Origin: Impatiens glandulifera
Taxonomy: Eukaryota; Streptophyta; Magnoliopsida; Ericales; Balsaminaceae
Assembly: GCF_907164915.1 (NCBI RefSeq)
Contig: NC_061862.1
Span: forward strand, 33,171,522 to 33,235,521
Reading direction: 5' to 3'
DNA: 64,000 nucleotides
Shown piece by piece: positions 1 through 13,240 of the stretch (the stretch's first letter is position 1; every line of letters begins with the position of its first letter). Below the pieces are notes generated by a model. The model saw only the letters and a program-made list of their open reading frames with translations, was not told the origin of the DNA and did not search any database. Position numbers and translations under genes: made by a program.

Positions 1-1600
1 TCAAAAAACTCTGGATTTTACTCTTCCCCAAAAAATTAAAAATAATTTTAAATGTTGGGAAGGGTTAATTGCAAAAGGTTTTTTTTTTAAAAACCCTCGG
101 TTTTGACTCTTCCCAAAAACATTAAAAATAATTCTAAGTGTTGGGAAGGGTAGTTGTGAAGGTTTTCAAAAAACCCTAGGTTTTGACTCTTCCAAAAAAA
201 ACTGAAAATAATTCTAAGTGTTGAGAAGAGGTAATTGCAAAGGTTTTTCAAAAAACCCTCGGTTTTGACTCTTCCCAAAAATACTAAAAATAATCTAAGT
301 ATTGGGAAAGGGTAATTGCAAAGGTTTTTCCAAAAACCCTCGGTTTTGACTCTTCCCCAAAAAACTGAAAATAATTTTAAGTGTTGGAAATGGGGTAATT
401 GCGAAGGTTTTTCAAAAATACCCTCGATTTTGACTATTCCCAGAAAAACTGAAAATAATTCTAAGTGTTGGAATGGGGTAATTGCGGAGGTTTTCAAAAA
501 ACCCTCGGGTTTGACTCTTCCCAAAAAGGTAATTGCGAAGGATTTTTAAAAAACTCTAGATTTTGACTCTTCCCCAAAAAATTAACAATAATTTTAATGT
601 TAGGAAGGGTTAACTGCGAAGGTTTTTTAAAAACCCTCGGTTTAACTCTTCCCAAAACATTGAAAATAATTCTAAGTGTTGGGAAGGGTAGTTGCAAAGG
701 TTTTCAAAAAATTCTCGGTTTTGACTCTACAAAAAAACTGAAAATAATTCTAAGTGTTGAGAAGGGGTAATTGCAAAGGTTTTTCAAAAAACCCTCGGTT
801 TTGACTCTTCCCAAAAATACTACAAATAATCTAAGTGTTGGGAAGGGGTAATTGCAAAGGTTTTTCCAAAACCCTCGGTTTTGACTTTTCCCAAAAAAAC
901 TGAAAATAATTTTAAGTGTTGGGAAGGGGTAATTGCGAATGTTTTTCAAAAAACCTTTGGTTTTGACTCTTCCCAAAAATACTAAAAACAATTGTTGGGA
1001 ATGGGGTAATTGCAAAGATTTTTCAAAAAAATCCTCAGTTTTGACTCTTCCCAAAAAAATTAAGAATGATTCTAATTGTGTGGAAGGGTGTAATTGCGAA
1101 TGTTTTTTAAAAATCCCTCGGTTTGACTATTCCCAAAAATACTTAAATTAATTTTAAGTGTTGGGAAGGGGGTAATTGCGAAGGTTTTTCCAAAATCCTT
1201 AGGTTTGACTCTTCCCAAAAACACTGAAAATAATTTTAAATGTTGGGAATGAGGTAATTGCGAAGGTTTTTCAAAAAACCCTCGGTTTTGACTCTTCCCC
1301 AAAAAACTGAAAATAATTCTAAATGTTGGAAATTGGGTAATTGCAAAGGTTTTTCAAAAATACCCTCGATTTTGACTCTTCCCAAAAAAAACTGAAAATA
1401 ATTCTAAGTGTTGGGAATGGGGTAATTGCGGAGGTTTTTCAAAAAAACCTTCGGGTTTGACTCTTCCCAAAAACACTGAAAATAATTTTAAGTGTTGGGA
1501 ATGGGATAATTGCGAATGTTTTTCAAAAAACCCTCAGTTTGACTTTTTTCAAAAAAAATGAAAATAATTTTAAGTGTTCAGAAGAGGGTAATTGCGAAGA
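1..1600. repeat. Tandem minisatellite array, ~80-bp unit, about 19-20 copies
   Basis: A unit of roughly 80 bp recurs from base 1 to about 1600. It is recognisable by 'ttttgactcttccc', then an A-rich stretch ending 'gaaaataattctaa', then 'gtgttgggaaggggtaatt', then 'ggtttttcaaaaaaccctcg'. Starts of the TTTTGACTCTTCC motif fall near 101, 180, 262, 343, 429, 510, 557, 640, 720, 800, 882, 962, 1041, 1122, 1206, 1288, 1370, 1458 and 1541. One unit near 510-557 is internally deleted to about 47 bp. The array runs off the left edge, so its full size is unknown. Open frames across it are by-products of the repeat (recurring LGRVKTEGF on the reverse strand) and show no gene. Confidence 0.93.
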
Positions 1601-2958
1601 ATATTTCATATATCTCTCATTATTTGACTTATATGTAAATGGTGTTTCACTCTCTAATTAGCTTGTCTAAACTCCTAACTAAGATAATCAATTGTTTGTT
1701 ATTTTTGAAGTATATAGGTATTGTGATTAATTTTATAAATGTATATGATTGTGGTTAATTTTATAAATTTATATGATTGTGCTTGATTATATAAAGAATT
1801 TTATATGTTTGTGTTTGATGACAATAAGAAAGTGTTGGGATTGTGTAATGTTTTAAAGATATAAATGTGTTAAATTAATATTGTTCAAGCTAATTAAAAA
1901 ATGAAACACCAATTAAATTAACAAATGAAGAAGTGAAATACTGAAAGATTTTTAAGTATGGATCGATTTTGATGATATAAATTAGCCAACTAACTTACTA
2001 AACTCAACACATCAACACAAATGAATTATAACATTTGATTAACCATATTTAGCTTTATTGATGCCTTAAATATTTTTTTTTATAGATTTTAAGATCATTT
2101 GAAATTGATTATATTAAATCTTAGATTTTTATAGAAATATAGTGTATACCAAAATGTGAGTACACAACTGAGAGTAATTGGTTGTTTTAATGATTTGAAA
2201 TCCAATACATATCCAATTGCAAAAATAATTTGTTACTGCCTAATTATTAACTCATTCAACTAGTTTGAAATTAAATCTTACACCAACCAAGTTAAGAATC
2301 AATTACATGTTTAGTTTCAAAAAGTGAGTACAAATCATAAAATTCAAATCAATTTCAAACTACTTCTAAAATGTATCAACAATAAGAAACTTTGGAATAA
2401 AATGTGTTCTATAATTAATCAGCTTAAATTGAAGACAACTAGTGAACCAGCTGAATCTACATATATCATATACAGATTAATTAAATCAAAACTGGACAAA
2501 CATTATATAAAGTTCATTTAAAAGGTATTCATCTATTGTCTTACTATGAAGTTTGATTTGGTTAAATCAAATCATCAATCATTATCTTAGAGCTATCTCA
2601 ATTACATTAGAATAGTATCAATTACAACTAATTGTATCAACACAACAATTGAAATAATTAGTTGCAAAGGAAACTGCATAGATTTGTGCAGTTTAATAGA
2701 CAAGAAACTTCAATAACAATTCTTAATGAATATCAAAACAAGAAAGTTGTTCCTGAAAGATATTAAAGATATTATTTCATTTTTACATTTGATGTTTCGC
2801 ACTTTTCAATCCAATTTAAAAATAATAATAATAATAATAATAACTACAGTGAGCTTTGAATGTGACAATTTTGCCGAGAACAAATAACTTAATTTACATT
2901 TCATTTTTACTGAATTCATTGTCTACAGTGTTACTTACCAATGATATATTTTCTCTCG
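1601..2958. other. AT-rich intergenic sequence, no gene seen
   Basis: I see no coding potential, RNA gene or clear repeat apart from a short (AAT)n run near 2820-2843. The only frame, at 2324-2521, is a 65-residue low-complexity translation without recognisable motifs. Confidence 0.6.
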
Positions 2959-3845
2959 CACTACAACAAAAATGACTTTCGGCGACACTTAAAAAGACTT
3001 ATGCCAACCTTTAAAAACGTCACTAAATACATTACCGACACTTATTCTTGCGTCGCCAGAAGCAGGGTGGGCGCAAGTTTTTACGACGCTTATTTAAGCG
3101 TCGGTACAAGCGTTGCCGAAAGGCGAAAGTTTTAACAACGCTTATTTAAGCGTTGGCAAAATTAAAAAACGTCGCTAAAAGTCTATTTTATTTTTAAACT
3201 ATTTTTTTAAAATTTGTTTTTTTCTATTTTCATTATAGATGTTTTTTTTTATCTCTATTATTATCACATTTGCCATTCATTTCTCAAGAACCTAATGAAC
3301 ATAACCCTAAACTCTTAGGATGAACCTATAGTCCAGCACATTATAACCTTAAAAACACTTAAAAAACTAATGAACTCTCTTATATTTTATATACCAAAAA
3401 CTTCTTCTTTTTCTCTGATGTGGGATAAATGTCATATTAACACTTTAGAAACTAATGAACTCTCTCATATTTTACTTTTAATTTAATTAAATTTAAATAA
3501 TTATTAAATAAAAGACATATATTAATAATACTATAAAAAGTTTAAAAATTATGTTATATAAAAAATATTAATTAAATTTTAATGTTAACAAAATTTTAAG
3601 TCAAATTTAATTTTAAAAAAATTAAAAAATTAAAATAAAATTTTACAAAGTTTAAAAATAAAATTTAAAAATTATTAAAATTTAAAATATTTAAATTATA
3701 AGGTTTTAACAAAGTTGGTATATAAAAAAAATAAAGGTGGTGGTATAGATATAAAGGATGACAAAAGTTTTTTTCTTTTAATTTTTACTCACACTTAATA
3801 TGGGTTGGCATATAAGGGTCGCTGAAAGTATGTTTTGTTGTAGTG
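2959..3845. mobile_element. Non-autonomous CACTA (En/Spm) DNA transposon, 887 bp
   Basis: The left end begins CACTACAACAAAAATGACTT and the right end is its inverted complement (…GTTTTGTTGTAGTG). This gives ~28-bp terminal inverted repeats with few mismatches, continuing into ..TTTCgGCGAC. The trinucleotide TCG flanks both ends (2956-2958 and 3846-3848), the 3-bp target duplication expected for CACTA elements. Subterminal direct/inverted motifs built on 'gcttatttaagcgt' occur at about 3086-3150. The interior is AT-rich with no transposase, so the element would need a transposase in trans. Confidence 0.93.
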
Positions 3846-3883
3846 TCGTAATCCTCTTAATAAGTGACAAGAGGCAGTTATTC

Positions 3884-3890
<7 letters not shown>

Positions 3891-3961
<71 letters not shown>
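3891..3961. repeat. (TA)n microsatellite
   Basis: About 35 TA dinucleotides, 45 bp beyond the right end of the CACTA element. The overlapping frames translating to alternating Tyr-Ile are artefacts. Confidence 0.97.
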
Positions 3962-3966
<5 letters not shown>

Positions 3967-6414
3967 TTCCATCTCTTTCCAAGTCTCCTACATTCATATT
4001 ATTGTTCAAACACAATAAAATAAATGTACTAATGAAATTGTTTTTGGCCTAATGTGAAAAATTAAGATAATTAAACAAAAGATATGCAATATCACTGTTT
4101 TATTAATTATTCATGCATTAAATAATAAAACAAAAGAAAAAGTGTAAACTACAAATAATTATTCTCCAAAATTCTAGAGAAAAATGAATTGATATTTCTT
4201 CAGTTTATTTAAACAGTAAATTGAGACCTATCAGATTAACTCCTACTTCTACTTAGTCTATCTAAGTCCAACTACTAGAGCTAGTATTGAAGGAGAAAAC
4301 TGAAGAGGATTTTTAAGAATTTTTTAACAATTTTTTAGTTTAATCTATTTTCTTTTAGATTTTTTGTGACAGGTATTATTAACTCACATTAATTTTTTAA
4401 CAAAAATTTAGACAAAATAATCTATTTTTTTAAAACTTTCTATATACTAAGTTTACCGAGATTATATATATATATAGAAATTTTTAAGTTCTCTAACCAA
4501 CTCTCATATTTTTAACATATATTATTACCAATTATGTATTCCCTATGTTTTACTTGAGAGAGAAAATAAAAAATAATAAATGAAAAATATATTAATAAAA
4601 AAAAATAAAATATTTATTTATAAATTTGGAAAAATATTTTAAATTAATTATATATAAAAATATTTTATTTGTATATAAACTTGTCTAATTGTCATTTGAA
4701 CAGAAAAATATTTGACCTATAAATATTTGGACAGAAACTATATAATTAGACTTAAACAACTTGTTTATAGAATTAATTAGTTTAGATAGAAAAATCATAC
4801 ATATTTGTCAAAGGAATGGAGTTGGTAATCTAATAAATAAGGAGATACATAGTCATAGTTCAAATACAATTATTTTTTAAAATTTATACAAAATAAATAA
4901 ATATAAGATTATTTTTAATTTGATAAGACTTTTTTTTTAGAAAATATCTTAACTAACCACCGTTGTATATTTTTTATATAAATTACTTTTATAAAATATA
5001 TTTAATATTTTAACTTAATAATTAATAAATTTTGGATTTATTAATAAGATTAATAATTTACCCCATCAAGGTATCTCATTTGTAGGAGTCAACTTAAAAT
5101 ACCAAAGATAATAGGTTCAATTCTAATTGAAAGCGCTTTGACAAAAAGAGATGTCATGACTGTGGGGTGTCATGTTGTTCTCATTAATTCAAAATAAAAG
5201 AATAATAATTATGTATAACACCTAAAAATCGTATCGCACTCTTAATTTATCTTTTTCTTAATGTCGTAAAAATTGTACAAAGATAAGACACCATCCAGAA
5301 GTCGTCTAGTCAAATGAGATAAAAAATTAAAAATAAAATTCTACTAAACTATTTTAGACTTTAAAAAATCATCCATCATTTTGTCCTATGAGAAATTGAG
5401 AAAAGTAATGTAAAGTTTGAAAGACGCTAATTAAAAGAGATTTCAATAAGGCTTTATATTTGATTACATTCGGAAAAGGGCGTCGTCATTATATTTTGTT
5501 GTGTTCGTCAAATACGATTTTTACTCTAACTTATTTATATTTTAGAAAATATGATATTTACATTTTATTTATTTTTGTTGGCTCCTAACATAATAATTAT
5601 TTACATTCTAAAAAGAATTTTATTTTAGTTATTTAAAAAACAATTTATTCATAAAATAATTTGAACCAACCTTATTTTATTTATTTGTAAAGATTAAAAA
5701 AACAAAAAAAAAAAGTGTTTAACTCAAGTACTCTTTTATGTAAAGCTCATTCTTTGTTATTTTATTTTTAATTTTATCTGTTTAAATTTTCTTTATTACT
5801 TTGATGTTTTTTATTATTCATCAAAGGCGATTTGAGTGACAAAATCTTCAAACGTGTTTTGATGGTTAATTTTATGATTTGTTTATAGTTAAACATTTTA
5901 TAATCAAAGAATGTTTTATAATTTAACAATTCTTCAAAGAGTTAAAGTTTTTAATCCATTTATATTGTGTATTTTGATGATAATGTTAGAATCCAAACTT
6001 TATCCAACTTATATAATGCATTTATTTTATATAATGATTAAATAAAATAATTTTGTTTAGTTTAACATAAAAATTAATTGGTGCAATTGGTTAACTGAAT
6101 GCTTTTTATTTTTACTTTAAACAAGAGGAAGAGGTCGTTGCTAGTTTTGGACATATACTTTTGTATATTATAAATCATTTATAAAATATGCATTTAATTT
6201 TTACACTATAACTAAACTTAAGTAATAAATATGTATTCTCTAATTTATCTTTTTCATCATTCTCAACCAACTATAAGAATTATTTCATAAATCATAACTC
6301 AACAAAGCTTTACATTCATTTCGTGTGAATTATGATTCATAAATATTCTCCTCATGTCTCATCATTATATAAATGTTGAAAATAAATGTATATATATACA
6401 AAAATGTTGAAAAT
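3962..6414. other. AT-rich intergenic sequence, no gene seen
   Basis: Long A/T-rich sequence without an ORF of interest. A short stretch near 5050-5150 ('ataggttcaattctaattg') resembles a tRNA B-box, as in decayed SINE-like sequence, but no foldable tRNA is evident. Confidence 0.6.
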
Positions 6415-6432
6415 AAAGTAAAGAGCCAGCTG
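6415..6432. repeat. Left target-site duplication of the truncated LINE
   Basis: The 18-mer 'aaagtaaagagccagctg' occurs here and is repeated exactly at 7633-7650, bracketing the LINE fragment. This length is typical of target-primed reverse transcription. Confidence 0.9.
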
Positions 6433-7632
6433 TCTCACCTTCAAGCATCCGTGGGATTTGGAGCGCAATCAGGAGTCATTATGGATCAAATTGGTGCATA
6501 CGAGGTTTATGAAATACGAAACCAGCATCTAGACCTGCAAAATTCATGAAGGTATGAGCTGGTCTCTGAAAAAGATTCTTAAATTAAGAAGCGATATTGC
6601 AGATCTTTATGACATCCGGCTAGGGGACGGGAAAGACACTCTATTCTGACACGACCCCTGGTTTGAAAACCAGTCTATCATCCACAAGGAGGAGTTTCAA
6701 AATACCCGTATCAGAAGGGACTGCGTAAAAGCGAAAATCAATGACATTAAAGACGAGAATTGGGACTCACTCCTAAGAAGAAATCCAGAAGGACAAAGGA
6801 TACTTGATCATATAAGTAACATACAACTACACGACAGACCGGATATTCATGAATGGAAAGTTGAGGACAATGGGAAGCTGGTAACGAAGAAAATATTGGA
6901 GGTAACCCGGGAAAAAGCGCAGAAAGTGGAATGGGATCCTCTTGTATGGTCAACGAAGATTATCCTTAGACACCAGTTCATCCTATGGCTCGCCTTCTAG
7001 GAAAGACTCGACACTCGTGATCGTATCAGCAAGTATATTAGCATCCCTAACGCAAGCTGTCTTATATGTAGAGGAAATGAAGAAACCATAGATCACCTAT
7101 TCGGGAGCTGTTGTATTGCTTCGGAGCTTTGAGACATATTCTATAAAAGTTTGGAGCTGATCAGTTTCCCGAACGAATGGAATGAAATCAAAAAAGCAGC
7201 ACTACTCAAAGCCAAAGGAAATAGATTTACAACAAGCGTGTTCAAGTGAAGTGCAGCTTTGGAGTAGTGGTGTATAACATTTGGCAACAACGGGATACAA
7301 GGGTATATGGTAGAACCCGCAGGAGAGTTGAAGAGTTATGGAAAGATATTGTATCGGATTGCAGTGCCCTCGCGGGACTGTGGAGAAGAATTCCAAGCAC
7401 GGAGCAGAACTGGAATATCTGTAAGAACTGGAATTTAACATTTTTTAAACAACCTATAATTGAAAGCATTGTAATCAGATAATTCATTTACGTTTTTAGC
7501 TTTTATTCAGAATGTTACGACTTCAAAATCATTTTAGACCTGTCTAGAATGATCTCTTAAATTCGTGGATTATTTTCCCGTTTTTGGAAATTTTTAAGGA
7601 AATGACGCTAAGTCATTTTTCCTTCCCCAAAC
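6433..7632 (+). mobile_element. 5'-truncated L1-type LINE, C-terminal ORF2 and 3' UTR (1.2 kb)
   Basis: The plus-strand translation is a continuous but stop-interrupted ORF2 C-terminus of a plant L1. It runs from 'SLWIKLVHTRF' near 6475, through 'HQFILWLAF' at about 6970, to a zinc-binding RVT domain 'CLICRGNEETIDHLF' at about 7060-7110, whose Cys and His residues are visible. In-frame stops occur (for example just after LWLAF), so it is dead. The 3' end ('gctaagtcatttttcc') resembles the 3' end of the second LINE at ~13560, so both belong to one family. There is no long poly(A) tail. The perfect 18-bp flanking duplication shows that truncation occurred at insertion, not by later deletion. 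Confidence 0.93.
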
Positions 7633-7650
7633 AAAGTAAAGAGCCAGCTG
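7633..7650. repeat. Right target-site duplication of the truncated LINE
   Basis: Exact second copy of the 18-mer at 6415-6432. Confidence 0.9.
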
Positions 7651-8695
7651 CATAAACCATAATGGTAAGAATTTCAAAAGGTAACACTTCTTTTTACAAG
7701 GAAAATGGTGAAAATGTTGGTTGTTGTTATACATTCATTCATTTCATTCTAACGGCTAAGCTAAATGGACTAATGGCTTCATTCCCAATTGCAAATACAT
7801 CGATTCAATCAATTCATGAATTCTAAGAACACCTTCAAGTAATGCATGAAGATGCTCTCATTTCTAACCCATAAAAAATCTAACAAAACAGAATCATTAG
7901 TACTAATAATTGTAATTCTCCTCTTTTGATATGTCATCTAGACAAGGAGATAATTTTGTTAAGAAAAATGTCAATGGAGATAAGAGAAAAAATGAAATAC
8001 ATACTGATTTTCCAAATAAAAAATCTTTTCAAATGAATTTGTTGCCGATTATTTTGAGAATCAGAATCAATTCGAGAAAATGGGTTAGTCACATGGAAAA
8101 AAGGAAAGTATAATAAAATAAAGAGGACCGACGAGAAGAAGAAAAATATAAGGGAACAAAAGGAAAACAATGCTGGTCTGGAAGAAATCAGTGTTAGAAA
8201 CAAATGTCAGAATAATGTAGGAAACAAGAAATCAGGGAAAACCCAAGAGAAAGCATAAGACAAATGAAGGGTGGGTTTAATTGAGAGGGCAAACCTCAAA
8301 GGGCTGAGAAACTGGATTTCAAGAATGCTGATGCAAGCTAAGAATGGAGAAATGATTCTCATCAAAGAAAGGGATCAACAAATCATTGTTCATCTAAAAC
8401 TGCACTACCACCAAGATTGGAACCTATTAAAGAAAGAGGAGTGCGATGTTATTGTTATCTGGTTGGTCAACACAATGAAAGAGTTGACAAAATGTACCAA
8501 GACAAATGTTTATACTCTGAAGAAGAACCTAAACTGGCAGCTAGTTGATCAAGTCTAGAAGAAGAATCTAGAGACAAAACAGGGCCAAAACATAAAAAAG
8601 GAAAGTGAAAGCAAAATCCTAGAAAAGGGACAGATTTTCTTGGGTATTTTCAAAATAAAGGCGAAAAAATAGAAAATTCCTTTGAGTTCAAGCTA

Positions 8696-9290
8696 CCATC
8701 TAACGTGGAAAAAATGCGTTCGATCATGAGAACAAGTGATATTGGGTAACTATATCGGGAAAGAATCTGTCACTTTCGAAGCCACCAAGGAAGAACTCAT
8801 TAAGCGATGGGGAAAAGTAGGTCTAATGAAGGTCACCTCTAACCGTCACGACATGTATTTCTTGAAATTCAATCAATACGCCAATCTTGAGAAAATTCTA
8901 GAGCTGGGACACACGCACGTGGGGAAAGAATGTATGGAGCTCAAAAAATGGAAGGACAGTACGAGCTATGATAGTATTCCAAAAGAATAGTGCAAATCTA
9001 GGTCAAGCTGTGAAATATTCCTCCCCACATGTATATCGCGGAAGCCTTAAGACGTTTCGCTAGCCTTCTTAAAAACACGTTATACATGGACAAAATCATT
9101 GAGAAAGGCGAAAATATCACATACGCTAAGATGAGCATTGAAGTTCAACATATGAGTGTTCTTCTCGATGAAATTAATTACAGTGGTGGATCGAAAGGGC
9201 AAGATTACCAAGATGGGCATACACTATGAATGACGACCATACAGATGCGTGAACTGCAATACATTTAAACATTTTATAATGAGATGTCCT
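8696..9290 (+). pseudogene. LINE ORF1 remnant (DUF4283-like domain plus CCHC zinc knuckle)
   Basis: The frame at 8736-8990 (84 aa) has the pattern of plant L1 ORF1 proteins: 'EELIKRWGKVG' followed by 'MYFLKFNQYANLEKILE'. This is the RNA-binding-like DUF4283 fold found in LINE ORF1 and in gag-like plant proteins. At about 9240-9290 another frame reads CVNCNTFKHFIMRC, a C-x2-C-x4-H-x4-C knuckle. In the family ORF1 coats the element RNA. Here the reading frame changes several times and stops intervene, so no full protein can be made. Confidence 0.75.
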
Positions 9291-9756
9291 TAATCAATGG
9301 CCAACTAAAAAGCAAATCAGAAACAACAAAGTAGAATGGAGAAGTCAATCAACAGAAGGTTCCTAATGCAAATGAAACAATGGTGAAAAAACAAGCAACA
9401 AAATAAAGCAATGCCAAAGGAAAATTAGTTCAAAACTCAGGTGAAGGAACAAAAGTAAATCAAACACAAGAAGAGGAAAGCAAGAAAGGAAAGAAAAATA
9501 TGGAAGGCAAGTCGAAGCATTGAAGGAAATAGAAAATGCAAAGAAGGGCAACCCGCAAACATAATAGATCCTAAAAGAGGCAGGAAACAATGAAATCGTA
9601 GGTGAAACTTCAAACGCCTCTTTTTACGAAACGGTTCAGGCCCAATGCAGACAAGATGTAAGTAACATTCTAAACCTGTAATTCCATACAGACAACAAAT
9701 ATGGAGGAAGATTGTAGGAAAAAGGAAAGAATAAGCACGTTGTTAACCTTTCTTCA

Positions 9757-12700
9757 TGAATATAATGACCTGGAATATTAGGGGGCTCAACGACCCCATC
9801 AAAAGGAAGGAAGTAAGATGAATGATTGAAATGTAGGAAATCACAATTATAGGTATACTAGAGACGAGAGTAAGGCACAATCAAATTGATAATGTCAGTA
9901 AAGACTATTTTAGAAGTGACTGGTCTTATATTCACAATTCAGATGGGTGTAAAAGCAAAATCTGGGTTGACTGGAGTAATATTGTAGTTGAGGTCAATAA
10001 GTTATTTAACCGTAAGTAGTCATCATGGTGGAGATTATTAGTCGGATAACAAAGGCGAAATACTACTTTATTGTCTATGGAAGTAATGTAGTAGGCGAAA
10101 GAAGGCAATTATGGAGAGAGCTCAAGAGTAAAGTGTATGATGATGAGCCTTAGATCATAATGAGTGACTTCAATGTCACTAGATTCATCCAAGAAAGAGA
10201 ACTGGAAATGGGGATCATGCTGGACTTCAATGAATGCATTAGATACATCAACTGTATCGAACCTTCAAGTTCAGGTAATCTATTTTCCTAGTCAGCTACT
10301 AGAGAATAATAGGAAATAAGGAAGAGTCGCATTTATTGTGAGTTGATCAACAAGAAATGGGCAAATCTCTAACCGAGAAACCAAATACAATTTCTACAAC
10401 TATGAATCTATGATCATTACCCGTTGAAATTTTTATTCGAAAGGGAAAAGAAACTGAAAAGGCCTTTCAAATTCATTAATTTTTGGATGAAAGACAAAGA
10501 ATTCAAAGGAGTACTAACGGAAACCTGAAATACTAGTATCAACGGGACAAAGATATTTAGAGTGTGCGAAAAGCTCATAATCCTGAAAGGTTAGCTCAAC
10601 AAGTTCGACAAGAAGTTATATTAAAAAGGATAGAGGAAGCACGAGTAATATTGGAGAATATTCAAAGAAAAAGCTTGAGGATGCAACGTACCAAAAAATC
10701 AAGTTGATGAGAAAGAAGCCCTGACAAGTTTCAAAGAACTCTGCTTAGAAGAAGAAAGTTTCTTCAAGTAGAAGTCTAGAGAAAGTTGGCTTTCTTTGGG
10801 AGACAAAAATAATAACTTCTTCTACAGGAAATGCGCGGCTCGAAACTTCAGGAACCAAGTCTTCAAATTGATATATTGTAATGGGGAAATGCTTTATGGA
10901 CATATAGAAGTTCAAAAGAAAGCTATAATTTATTATAAGGGTCTAATTGGAACAAAACTGAGTAATGAAGGACACTATGTCAAACTTGGGGTGTTGCAAC
11001 ATATTGTTGTAAGAAGGATAGACAATGAGGATGTTGATAAGTTGGTAATAAGGGTCAGTCAAGAAGAGATTATGAAAGTTATACTTACGATGAAAAGAGG
11101 TAAAATTCGGGGCCAGATGGATATAATGCGACTTTCTTCAAGGAAAACTAGGAGATAACCGAGAAAGATGTAAGTGAAGGGGTCCTAGAATTATTTCAAA
11201 ACTAGAAAAATGATTAAGCAATTGAACGTTACAATATTGAATCTAATTCCCAAAATCTCACTTCCGGAAAAAATTCAGGACTTTCGTCCTATTTCATGTT
11301 GTAACGTAATCTATAAAATCATCTCTAAAATCATTTCGCAAAGATTTAAAACTATTATTTCAAAATTAATTAGTTTAGGGCAATCAACTTTTATTCTAAA
11401 TCGGTCTATCTCCTATAACATACTTCTTATGTAGAGTTTATTGAAAAGTTATGGGAATAAAGCCATATCTCTAAGAGTGACTTTCAAAATTGACATTCAG
11501 AAAACTTTTGACTCAATAAGATGGGAATTCATTCATGAATTCCTTTATATTGTCAGGTTTCCTAACATTTTAATTGAGTGGTTAATGTAGTGTATTTCGA
11601 CCCCTCACTTCATTGTGAGCGTGAATGACATACATAGTGATTTTTTAACGGTGAAAGGGGAGTAAGGCAAGGATATCGTGTTTCACATTACCTATTCATT
11701 CTTATTATAGAAATCCTGGATTGCATCTTTAAAATGCTCCTAAGGAACCATAAACTCAAATTTCACCCCTACTTCAAGGAAGAAGCAATAACACAAGTTT
11801 GTTTCGCTGATGATCTATTCTTAGTGACTCACGCATATGTTGAATTTGTTAGTACAATAAAGAAGCACTAACAATATTTTCTAGTATTACAAGTTTATTC
11901 ATTAATGAAGATAAAAGCCAAGCTTTCTATGGAGGAGGAGTGAAGGAGGATTTGAAGCAAAATATGTTTAATATGATGTGGATAAAAGAAGGAACACTTC
12001 TAGTCAAATATCTTGGAGTCCCCTTATTTACAACTCACATTTTGCCCACTTATTGAAAAGGTCATAAATTTTATCTTAGGTTGGGCTACAAAAAAATATC
12101 ATACACATGAAGAATAAAGCTTGTGAAAAGACTTACTACATTTGCTACTGGGCACAACAAATAGTAATTCCCAAAAAGTCAAGGCTAAACTAGATAGGCT
12201 GATGAGAGACTTCATCTAGGGTACTCGAGATAGAGGAGGAAAAAAGGTCAAATGGAAAATTGTATGTACCTTAAAGGAAGAAGGAGGATTTGACATTAAA
12301 AATTGTGTCATATGAAATCGAGCGCTCACAATTAGACATGTATGGGCCCTTGAGATGGAAGTAGATTCATTATGGGTCAAATGAGTTCATACGAGATTCA
12401 TGAAAGGAAAAGCCAACATATGGACATGACAAATCAAAAATGAAATGGCATAGCCCTCGAAAAAAATCCTAAAAACTAGAGGGGAGGCATATAAGGTGAT
12501 GAAGTTTAGAATCGGTAATAGAAGAAGAATATTATTCTAGCACGATCCATGGCTAGGGAATAATCCCATAATTCTTTGGGAGGAATTCCAATCTATAAGA
12601 GTTAGAATAAAAAAATGTCTCTTGTACTCAGTTAGAGATATTCAAGAAAGAAAATGCAACATTATTTGGAGGAGTATTCCTGAAGTAGTCAGAATTCTGA

Positions 12701-13240
12701 ATATGATCAATAATATGCAATTCAATGGAAACACTGATACAAAGTGTTGGGATATTATTATGAATGAAAATTTCATGGCAAGAAAAACATGAGATCATTA
12801 GAATAAATGAGGTGGTGGTCGATTGACATAAAGTAATCTGGTCTGCAAAGGTTATACCTCGACACCAATTCATCCTCTGGCTGACATTTAGGAAAAGATT
12901 GGCGACAAGAAACATAATTAAGAAGTATATGAATATTTCATACATCAATTGCTCAATCTGCACAGTAAAGAAAAATGCTAAGGGCGGTAGCTTCTACGCG
13001 AATGTTTTCAAATTCTTCTTTGGAGCCCTAGTCTACAATACTTGGAGAGAAATAAATATAAGAATTCATGGCACGAATAAGAGAACATGAGAAAAAGTTT
13101 GGGATGATATTATTTTTTATGGCAACACTCTCATAAATACATGGAGGGGAATTCCGGTTAATGAAGACAATTGGAAGCTCATTCAAATGTGGATTATCCC
13201 CTATAAAATCATTATAAAGAAAAGAAGATTCAAATAGTTC
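9757..13240 (+). pseudogene. LINE ORF2 remnant: endonuclease, reverse transcriptase, zinc-binding RVT domain
   Basis: The frame opens at 9757 with 'MNIMTWNIRGLNDPIKR', the usual N-terminus of a plant L1 apurinic-type endonuclease. 10796-11158 encodes the pre-RT region (GDKNNNFFYRKC). 11210-11434 carries 'FRPISCCNVIYKIISK', the first RT blocks. FKIDIQKTFDSIRWEFI near 11490 holds the first catalytic Asp region, and FADDLFLVT near 11797 holds the RT catalytic pair. 'RHQFILWLTFRKRLATR' and CSIC at 12860-12960 are the start of the zinc-binding domain, whose second half is deleted. Numerous in-frame stops and shifts show long decay. Confidence 0.85.

Noticed and set aside
87..1302. Several 65-145 aa open frames on both strands
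   Set aside because: They are translations of the 80-bp tandem repeat in different frames, with repeating peptide units and no independent coding signal.
1..1600. Possible CRISPR-like array
   Set aside because: Whole ~80-bp units are repeated without unique spacers, and the sequence is a plant nuclear genome.
2324..2521. 65-aa plus-strand ORF as a small gene
   Set aside because: AT-rich low-complexity context, no recognisable motif, no promoter or splice support.
3778..4052. Tyr-Ile repeat proteins
   Set aside because: Products of the (TA)n microsatellite.
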